From Euperipatoides rowelli (lineage: Eukaryota; Onychophora; Udeonychophora; Euonychophora; Peripatopsidae), in the NCBI GenBank assembly GCA_003024985.2, contig PXIH01S0038317.1: a DNA stretch of 10,662 nucleotides; one strand, given 5' to 3'. The notes beneath the pieces were generated by a model. The model had not been told where the DNA came from, ran no database searches, and saw only the letters and a program-made list of their open reading frames with translations. Each line of letters opens with the position of its first letter. Positions within the stretch are counted from its first letter, which is position 1. This document shows positions 1 to 8,500 of this stretch, one piece after another. A program made the translations under genes and the position numbers.

Positions 1-1002
1 TAACTGGCGCAAGGCATGAACACACAAAAAAAAAAAGATACTTATTCTGCCCGTTTCTAGGCCTACATGATAAAAATAAAATAAAGGCACATGTGGAGCT
101 ATCGTACCGTAAAGCCGAACAGATAACTTTATTTTTATAATAAACTAATACATTGTCAAAGTATTTATGATTTTTTTCTACTTACGGCAAATTAAATGAA
201 TTAAGGCTAAATTCGTAAATCGTAATGATCGGCCAAGCCATTATTGTACTAATTAATGCGAGCGTTTCCCAACCAGGGTTCCGTTGGTTCCATCTCACAG
301 CACATGTTCCAAGAGAGAGATGAAAAACTAAAAGTTTTGGCCATTTGTATAAGGTATTTTATTAATTTAGTTTCAAATCAAGTGAAAATCATTTACAGTA
401 AGTTTGCAATCAAAGTATCAAATAAATTATCTTCTAATTAATCTAAACTAAGAAGTGATGAAATAAGAATTTTGCAACCACTACTATCACTGTACTGTAT
501 ATCACAAAAATGATTCAGCCTTATTCTGATTATAAAATCTTATTGACCTAAAAAAAAAAAACACACTGGAATTGTGATGAAACGATAATTTCACAACCGA
601 ACCTATTTGTGTTGATATCATATAATATGTTTTTTTTTTTAAAATTGAAAAAAAAAATATTTTGCAAATAATTAACAAATTTAATATCACAATATTAGTT
701 GATGAATCTATCAAACTTTCTTTAAAATCAAGTTATAAATGTTGGATAAAAGCGAGTAATGATGATATGAATCCAATAAAATATATTTATTTTGTGCCTA
801 GGACTAAATTTAAATAACCATGTCTAGATTGTTTTAATAATTCTTATAATTAGTCCATCCAGACAAATTATAAAAACGATTGTAATTATTTTTCTGGGTG
901 TTTTTAATTCTTTTGAAAATCACCAGTATTTGGAATAAATCAGATTTTTTTTTTTCTGGTTAAAAATAAAACAAAATCCTTACCTTCTTCAACAAAAGGC
1001 AT

Positions 1003-1600
1003 GTTCGTCATTAGATATTTTCAGTGCGTTTCGTTTATTTGGTTTATACCTGGTCACGTGAACATTTAATTTTATAGACAAACAATCAAAGTTAGCCCTT
1101 TCTGAGTATCAAAATACTCCATCATAATAAAAAAGTTTAGTATGCAATAATAATTCCGATGCAATTGAAGATAAAATTCTAAGGTATTACTAAAATGAAA
1201 AAAAAAAAATGTTTGTATCGAAGACTATTTTACAAAGACTAGCCTTTTCAAATTACAACATTAATCCTTTTAGGTAAAGACTTGCGCAGCCTTACTTATG
1301 GGGATATTTAAAATCAAAGTATTTTTCCCCCCAAAAAAATGATTGTAAAATCATGATTAGGATTGCAGATGATTAAAATGAAAAATTATCGCTATCCCAT
1401 CATCTAGGATATTGTAATCACTCAGTTTTTACATAACAATTTCAATTATTTTACTAAATTCAAGGTAAAGCAACAATAACTTTTTTTCATCCGCCATTTT
1501 GAAACTCAAATCTCACGAAGTAACCCAACTCTCGAGCAGGGTCAGAAAGTTTCAAACGAAACGCATGAAATAAACAAGATTTTCTAATGACGAACGGTAT
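1003..1600. repeat. CG-containing inverted repeat pair with extra copies of TGACGAAC
   Basis: GTTCGTCATTAGA (1003-1015) is the exact reverse complement of TCTAATGACGAAC (1583-1595). Just inside, GTGCGTTTCGTTT (1024-1036) corresponds to AACGAAACGCA (1555-1565). Further TGACGAAC copies lie at 1621-1628 and 1672-1679. The pattern suggests the ends of a decayed DNA transposon about 0.6 kb long, but no protein frame or target duplication is seen. Confidence 0.5.
1054..1061. promoter_or_regulatory. E-box palindrome TCACGTGA
   Basis: A perfect 8-bp palindrome with a CACGTG core, a typical bHLH-leucine-zipper site (MAX, USF or MITF type). One such site in 10 kb can occur by chance, so function is only possible. 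Confidence 0.2.
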
Positions 1601-1614
1601 AGTTCATTTCATGC
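1563..1614. repeat. Small inverted repeat GCATGAAAT/ATTTCATGC
   Basis: GCATGAAAT at 1563-1571 and ATTTCATGC at about 1606-1614 flank one TGACGAAC copy. It probably belongs to the same decayed repeat as the 1003-1600 pair. Confidence 0.55.
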
Positions 1615-1895
1615 GCTTAATGACGAACGAAAAAGTATAGAATTATTTAAATAATTCAAAAAGTTGGCTATTGACGAACACACTTTAAGTTTTTACAAAT
1701 TTTTAGGGAAAAATATTTTACAATCTTTCATCACAAGATTATACAACTTATACTGTAAATAAAAAACCATCACAACTTTAAACATTAGTAACAACTTAAT
1801 TATTGTACATTACAGAAGTTTTGGGTGGGTGATATTTAAAAGAAGTATTCAAAAAGTTTTATTAATGGCGTCCATGGGCATGTGTGTGACAAGTG

Positions 1896-1909
1896 GTGCC
1901 ACCTGGTGG
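1896..1909 (-). promoter_or_regulatory. Candidate CTCF-type core site
   Basis: Read on the minus strand this is CCACCAGGTGGCAC, which fits the consensus CCASYAGRKGGCRS known for CTCF at every position. It lies in one of the few GC-richer patches of the upstream intron and overlaps a 15-bp near-palindrome (TGCCACCTGGTGGCA, 1897-1911). A CAGGTG E-box overlaps it, so a bHLH or Snail-type site is an alternative. Occupancy cannot be known from sequence. Confidence 0.35.
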
Positions 1910-2332
1910 CATAAAGAGGTTGCATAATCACTCAGTAGCCATGACAAGAGCTGAAATACGGCCTTGACATTTTACACACAGCTAATGTTGGTGATTTCAG
2001 TATACTAGAAAAAAAGTTTAAAATCTGCTCAATCTTATTCTGTTGCAATCCTAATTGTAAGTTGTATAATAAATTTTCTGTGTTCAATGTTCAATCATAG
2101 TTGTAAAGATCTTTTTTGTACACACCTTGTAGCATATAGGTTCAATAATCATAACTAAAGATAGCCTTTTTTATAGATTTACATTTTATTCGATTAATAT
2201 TTAATTAAAGTAAAATTTTATTGTTTAAAAAATTTTGAATATACAGTATATTCAGTAAGAAACTGAATAATTTGCAAAAACTTATAATGTTTGCAAACTT
2301 TCAAGATATTTTTTTTTTACCAATGTCTCTAG

Positions 2333-2547
2333 GATTCTCATCTTGGAACATTAGGATCAGGTTTGACTCCTTCACCTATTTGTTTGATCAAAAGTCTTTC
2401 TGAAAATAATACAGATATTATTAGTCCTGATCCTATTAATTTGCTCCCTGTTTCTGTACCTTTCACTCTTCAAAGTAATCGAGCTCGACCGAAAACTGGC
2501 CGAAGTATATTAGGAGGATCAACTGCCTTAACACCTCTTACTCCTAG
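2333..2547 (+). CDS. CDC27: CDC27 exon 1 of window (linker, Ser/Thr-Pro rich)
   Basis: This exon has 71 codons plus two bases (phase 2 at its end). It begins at GAT after a pyrimidine-rich acceptor ending in ctctag; an in-frame TAG at 2330-2332 rules out an earlier start. The encoded linker contains GLTPSP, ISPDP, RPKTGRSILGG and LTPLTP. The segment from about ISPD to LTP lines up with the human linker that carries KPKTGRSLLGG. The donor is AG|GTAATA at 2548. The split codon AG+T makes the Ser of LTPSFG with the next exon. The 5' boundary is less certain than the 3' one, because the first 20 or so residues are poorly conserved. The segment is expected to be disordered. Confidence 0.9.
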
Positions 2548-5500
2548 GTAATAAAAAAATTATTTCTTTTCATTTTTTTTAAACGATTATAATAAATCTC
2601 TTTTTGTTAATTTATTTTATTTTGTAATTTATTGTATTGATTTGCCATAGCAAGAGAAAACTGGTTAACATTTGCATATTGTTTATTTAATGTGATATTT
2701 ACTATTTTATATGCAGATCAATGCTAATTTCTTAATTGTGTATTTTGCATTCATGTGCATTCTTTTGTATTTAATAATGCTAGACGCATGCTTTTATTGT
2801 CTTACTTGCTGGAGTGGATTCTGCCACTACCGACGAGCACCATTTTATATTTTATCCACATTTTTATATAGTAGCTGCTTTGAGTCAGCTCAGCTCTTTT
2901 GGATCCTTCTGAGTTTTCTTGTATTTTTAATTATTTTCATTCATTCTTTATTTTATTTTCACAAATGATAATTCAGATTCTAACTAACCTTAAAGCAAGA
3001 ACCAAATTTAAAATTGAAAAACTTAATGTGCATTGTTTTTATTTCTAGTTTCGGCATGTTACCATTAGGCACTCCTAGTCCTCTTGATGGTAATTTAGTA
3101 ACTTATATGACGCCTTCTCCGACAGGATACATTGATACTCAAGTTGGAGATCCTAAAGCACCTGCAAAAAAGGTTTGTTATGTTAAGAAGTGTTATATTA
3201 TTTTATAACTTAATTTTTCCTAAAGTTTTAAGCAATTTTACTTACAAATAATTATCAATATCTGAATAATTGAATTTAAGGGATTGTTTTGATTTTCATT
3301 TTGTTTTGGGAAAAGAATAGTACTGGAAATTTTTCTGTACTTTAATTCTAACAAACATTCATAATATTTGATATTAAAAAAAAGTAAGCTAGTTAGAAAA
3401 GTTAGTTTCTTTAGCCTAATAATAAATGCCATTTTGTTGTCCTAATAACTTATGATTTTTAGCAATCTTCGGTTTCCTCAATTACGATAGTAATTAGCAT
3501 TTTTTTAGTCTACAAACTACTTTAAAATAAAAATGAGATCAATTTTAAAATATGTCTTTAGTATAAAAACAATATTTTGGATTATTTATCGCAAAGTAAC
3601 GTTATTGAGAATCGTAATTTTATATGAAAACAAATGGTATCCAAATATAAACATAATGGCGAAACAACTTTGATCTAGTAACGTTGATTGGAGACTACCT
3701 GTGCTCTGTATACCATAGCTATAAATGTTGTTTCCTATGTTTATATTTATGAAAGTATCGTTGTTAGCCATAGTTTAAGTGAAAATACTGTAACTAAACG
3801 AAATTAATCCCGTAGAGCATTTTGTTGATTCACTCATACGAAATATAGCTATAACACAGGTATTGTATATATAGTATTTGTGCATATATATACAATATAT
3901 TTCAGGGCTAAGCCTTCACTTTTTTGAAGGGAGGCAACTGGCTGCCCCCTAAGCGGGCCTATGGGCGAAAACTTTCAGGCATGAGTGGCAACTTTTTTCC
4001 TTAAAATGTTTTCTATTTAACTACAATACAATGTATTAAAAATATGAGCTCTATAACACTCAAGCTATCTGAACATTCTAAACATGATGTGCGCTTTTAA
4101 ATATTTTATTACTATTTATGGGTATACAAGAAGATATGGTTAAAAATCTCTCAAAGGATTTTTTTTTTTTTCACAATTAAATCTTTAAACTTGTGACCAT
4201 AAAATAATTGATAGCAAATATTTGCGACTGCTTGTGCATTATGTATGACATTTCCCAAAATTGTGACGGCATTTTTTGTCATTACAATGTTAAAGATCGA
4301 GTCCTGCATTATAATCTGCCTACGGTATATGTCTATATACTGTATGAAATATTTACTGTATTTGTAATATATAAAATATATTGTAAACAATTCATGCACA
4401 CATACTGTACGTACAGGAAATTTTCAAATTATTTTGTCGTATTTTCAGTTGATTTCTAGGCGAGGGCAAAACCTAACCACCACCAAGCCATCAGTTTTTA
4501 GTCAGTCAGGCAATAGTAGTAATACTAATATTTCTCAGACACCTTCACCTCAACCAAAGTAAGTCCATCTGCTTTCTTTTATCTGTACTCTAAAATAAAA
4601 TTATTTTTTTAGGAGGAATTATTATTTAATATTATTACCAGGAGAAAATATTGTATAGATTAATATATTTGATAACTGTAATAACTAAATACAGAAGAAC
4701 TACACTAAGTATTAAATGATGACTAACATAGTAGAGTTTGACTAGTGTTAACTGTACTGTAATTGATGGTGTAGGTATTCATGCTCAGCTGACGATAGAC
4801 AAGTAACTAACAAACTAATTCATTCTCGCACATAGGCACAAGTTCAAATAAAAATAATTACTTGGTAACTAGTGATAAAAATTAGGAAAAAAGTACGATA
4901 AGCTGGGCGGCTGTATTGCCTCAGCTTATTAAATTGCGAGACTGACTGCACAACAACCCTTGAAATGATTGACAGGCCTCCAAAAAGTATGGGTTCCAAC
5001 GAAAATGAACTGATGAAGGGGAGACCTGTATGAACAAAAAAACAATGTGACTCAATTGTTCTTAGACTGTGTGAGAGGACATATGATCAATATAAACATG
5101 ACCTCACGTTACAACAAAATGGATGTGTCCATTACTAAAACAAAAGAATCGTAACAAACAATAAAAACTCAAGAATTATTCATTCTTAGTGAAAAATAAA
5201 TAATCTAAGGTAAACTATATTTATTTATTTATTTATTTAGTCATATTAGATTATAAGCACATAACCTAGCTTATAATATAGCCCAACTATAATTAAGACA
5301 TAACTTTGTAGAGGGAAAATAACCGTCATATACTTTATATACTGTATGCTATATACTGTATTAATATGTACAATATACACTATATACAGGTATATATTGT
5401 ATATATGCTACAGTATATACTTTCCATTCCCTTTTAGTATACAAAGTGTTACAAATGTTCGAAGGAGTACAAGACTTTTTAGCAATGCAAATTCAGTCAA

Positions 5501-8500
5501 GGTAAGAATGTTTTCTCATTATAGTACATTTTTTATACATAGGGTTCTTCTCACAAAATGCATTAGGAAAATTTAATGAGTTTTTAACTGAAAATAAAAA
5601 TTATTTGCATTATTCATGTTCATTAAAAATAGAAAATAGTACCATATTTTTTTTTTTTGGTTGACTATTAGTAAAAATCTGTTTTGCATCTAATTAGGTT
5701 CTATAATATTATAACTAAATTTTATAAAGTTATAAGAATTTTCATTTTTTTTTGGCATAAAACCAGAATATTTTTTTTACAACAGTACTTGTTAATCAGA
5801 AGCACTGTTGTATGCAGAACAGACAAATGCCAAGCTACCGTTTATAAAAATTTATAATTTACAGTGAATTTGATTAAAATTTATTATGAAATAAATATTT
5901 TTAGTAATGGATTTATTTTGTTTGCTTGAATTTTTATTTAACATCAATTAATATATTATTATATTTTATGAAGCTAAACACCACCTATTTTATTGAAATG
6001 CATTTTATCTGATTCTTGAATTAATTTTTGTTTTAATAAAATGTTTAATATTAAATTTTTTTTTCTTTAGGAGAATAATAAAGGATCTAGTAAAACAAGA
6101 TTTACATCACCAAAAGCTCCACTTAGGAAACCCAAAACCCGCTCTAATAAAACTAATTTATCTCAAACAAACTTCAATGAAATGAATGAACGCAACAAGC
6201 CTGACACTATTTTAGAACTCTCCATAAGTGCACAACAGCAAGCAATATTGGCCCAGAAAGCAGCTGCAGGTAATCTAGCCACACATTTCTTTTTTTGAAT
6301 ACCGTAGAATGACGATTAAGTGCGCACTATCATTCATTAATCGTTCGGGGGGGGGGGGGGGGGAGTTTGCACCCTTTTTCGGCATCATGCCAGTGAACCT
6401 TAGATTTACCACGATGCACTGCAAAACCGCACACTTATTTGTGTTACATGGATATACTCTCCTGAACCTTAGCTGAGGTAAAAACTAGGGGGCGCAGTTG
6501 CATGGCACAGCTTAGATGTCTCAGAGTGGTCAAAATGTTTGTGATGGCGCACTTTACCTACTGTAACTTTAGCCAAGAAATAGAGATGGCACACTTTTTT
6601 GATGGAGTGCCCTCTGACAGCATTCTATGGTACTATATTATTATTAAATAATATTTTTTTTTACAATCTTTTTTAATAAACCTCACAATTGTTTTCTCCA
6701 TGTCTTTTATCCTGTCAGATCACACTACATTACAGTTTATTTGAAATTGAATAGTGAGCATAATAGTTTTCTAACTCTCTTATTCATGAGGCTGATTTTT
6801 AATTAGCAGATTGACTATTAAAGAAAAAAAAACATGGCAAATACATCCCTTGCTAAATAATTACTCTTTTAACAGTTAAGAAATCAAGTTTAACTTACTT
6901 GTTAGTCAACAGACTCAGCTTGATCAATTTTATGACCTTCACTTGTCATCGAATGGAAATATTGGTGCCAATAAGTTTGATGCGCTAAACTTTAGAAAAA
7001 ATAGTTTGTTTACATGAAAAGATCAGTACAATTAAGGTTTGTTTTAAAATCTAAATATTGAGCTATTAGCATAAGTTTAATTAGCAAATTAAACATACGC
7101 TAGAAGAAGAAGCTTAGTTTGTTTATATGATTAATCAACAGATTCAACATGTTACATTTATAACGTCCGCTTGTGACACTTGTCATAGAATGCTAGCATT
7201 GACACAAGAGCCGAATTTAGATTTGATTTCCTGGGCTACAGCGCACCAAGCCATATATAAATCCAGCACTGATTGCCACATGTCATTTTAAACTCAAAAA
7301 TGTTTTTTTATTTCATTCTGTCATTACTATCGCAAGTTTTAATCAAAAACATGATGACCAGCAGAGTAAAAATGGCACATTTTTTGAAAATTCGAATGCT
7401 TGTAGAATAAAATCTACATAAGATAAAAATATATAATTTTAAATTTTTAGTTATCTTAAAGAATGTAATATATAGTATACAGTATGTCAAATTTCATGAA
7501 AATCTTAGTGGGCATTGGACCACTTTACATGGAATGACCCTAATGCCTATGAAATGATACAAGTTTCCAGCATTTAGAAAAAAAGACAGTTTTTCAAATT
7601 GACAAATATATTTGGATTGCATTATTATCTTTTGTCTTATAGTAAGAAATTGGATTAGAATTTCTAAATTGAAATTTACCGATATCAACAAAGTTGATCA
7701 GATGTTCAAACCTTCAAATTTTATTATCTTTAATACATGTACTGTATATAATTCATATTTTTCTTTTTATAGAAGGATTAATGCAATTATTACAAGAAAT
7801 GGGTAAAGCATATGCAGCATTATCACAGTATGATTGTAGGGGAGCCATTATCAGTTTCTCAAAACTACCATTACAGCATTATAAGACTGGCTGGGTACTT
7901 GGTCACTTAGGAAGAGCACATTTTGAATTAGCAGATTATCAACAGGTAAAGGAACTAAAAAAAAAAGAAGAGATTTTATGTTGGTGTTTAAAATTAATAT
8001 CTAGATATTGTGTATTTAGTGTAAGCATGTACTGTAGATGCAGGCTATTATTTTTTATTTTTTTATAAATTTTAAACTTATTTAAAAAATATAGTAAGAA
8101 TAAGTATTCATCAAAGAACGGATTGTGGAGAAAATACATCAATGTTGTTAAAATTGTAATCTTAACAACATTGTTGTATTTTCTTCCGCATTCCTTTCAT
8201 TGATGAATATTTATTCTTACTATATTTTTAAGTACGGCAAATGAACTCAATAAAAATATTCCTTATTAACAATGTTTTCTCAAACTTCAGGCTGTGTATT
8301 TATTTTCTGAAATTCGTAATTTGGAACCTTATCATCTTGATGGCATGGAATATTTTAGTACTGCTTTATGGCATCTTCAGAAAGAAGTTACCTTATCTGC
8401 CTTAGCACAAGCCCTAATTGATATGGATAAGGATGCACCACAGGTAATATTTTTTTTAGTCCTCAAAAAGTGTGATTGATTCTACTGCTAATTTTGAATT

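Larger units (their letters stand above)
1..2332 (+). other. Upstream intron of CDC27 (3' part), no exon recognised
   Basis: The first exon in the window is internal, so this stretch should be the 3' part of the preceding intron. Very AT-rich with A and T runs. I looked for the upstream CDC27 linker and N-terminal TPR wording on the + strand and saw none. The acceptor at its end is T8 then accaatgtctctag. GC-richer islands occur near 256-300, 1500-1630 and 1860-1985; the latter two hold the repeats and candidate site listed separately. The 61-codon and 70-codon open frames at 256-441 (+) and 502-714 (-) look like chance frames. Confidence 0.75.
3173..4448 (+). other. CDC27: Intron between window exons 2 and 3
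   Basis: 1,276 nt, GTTTGT...TTTTCAG, phase 0. It contains two inverted repeats (3643-3748 and 3861-3897), followed directly by a GC-rich island (3901-4000). Several TACTGTA motifs lie at 3786-4416, including the perfect 12-bp palindrome CTGTACGTACAG at 4405-4416. Overlapping 82-83-codon open frames on both strands near 4151-4459 look like chance frames. Confidence 0.85.
4559..5437 (+). other. CDC27: Intron between window exons 3 and 4
   Basis: 879 nt, GTAAGT...CTTTTAG, phase 2. The middle (about 4740-5140) is less AT-rich than the surroundings and may be an old repeat insertion. It includes a small stem-loop with 8-bp arms (ATAAGCTG 4898-4905, CAGCTTAT 4922-4929). A TTTA microsatellite sits at 5220-5239, and a cluster of TATACTGTA-type repeats lies just before the acceptor. 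Confidence 0.85.
6270..7772 (+). other. CDC27: Intron between window exons 5 and 6
   Basis: 1,503 nt, GTAATC...TTTTATAG, phase 1. The largest complete intron here. It begins 31 nt from a mariner-like short element (6300-6632) and goes on to diverged duplicated modules (6902-7192). A GC-richer patch around 7505-7560 (gtgggcattggaccactttac) may be another decayed repeat. The remainder is AT-rich without recognisable content. Confidence 0.85.

Noticed and set aside
256-441. Possible upstream CDC27 exon, or hAT-transposon terminus (tttcccaaccagggttccg)
   Set aside because: The translation does not resemble CDC27. The resemblance to hAT-type ends is only a short word match, with no partner terminus or 8-bp duplication found.
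2711-2968. 85-codon hydrophobic open frame starting at an ATG in the first complete intron
   Set aside because: It sits within a well-defined GT-AG intron, has no recognisable homology, and its hydrophobicity follows from T-rich codons. It lacks splice signals that would make it a cassette exon.
3586-3771. 61-codon minus-strand frame covering the 3643-3748 inverted repeat
   Set aside because: It is no longer than chance frames elsewhere in the window, shows no motif, and overlaps a palindromic repeat that accounts for its composition.
4151-4459. Overlapping 82- and 83-codon open frames on opposite strands
   Set aside because: Both are low-complexity Tyr/Ile/Phe-rich translations of AT-rich intron, with no family resemblance. 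The + frame runs through the acceptor at 4448 in the wrong phase for exon 3.
7694-7772. ATG-started frame running into exon 7773-7945, suggesting an alternative start
   Set aside because: The frame continues only by chance through the intron end. The conserved Glu-Gly-Leu-Met junction with the previous exon and the ctttttatag acceptor show that the exon starts at 7773.
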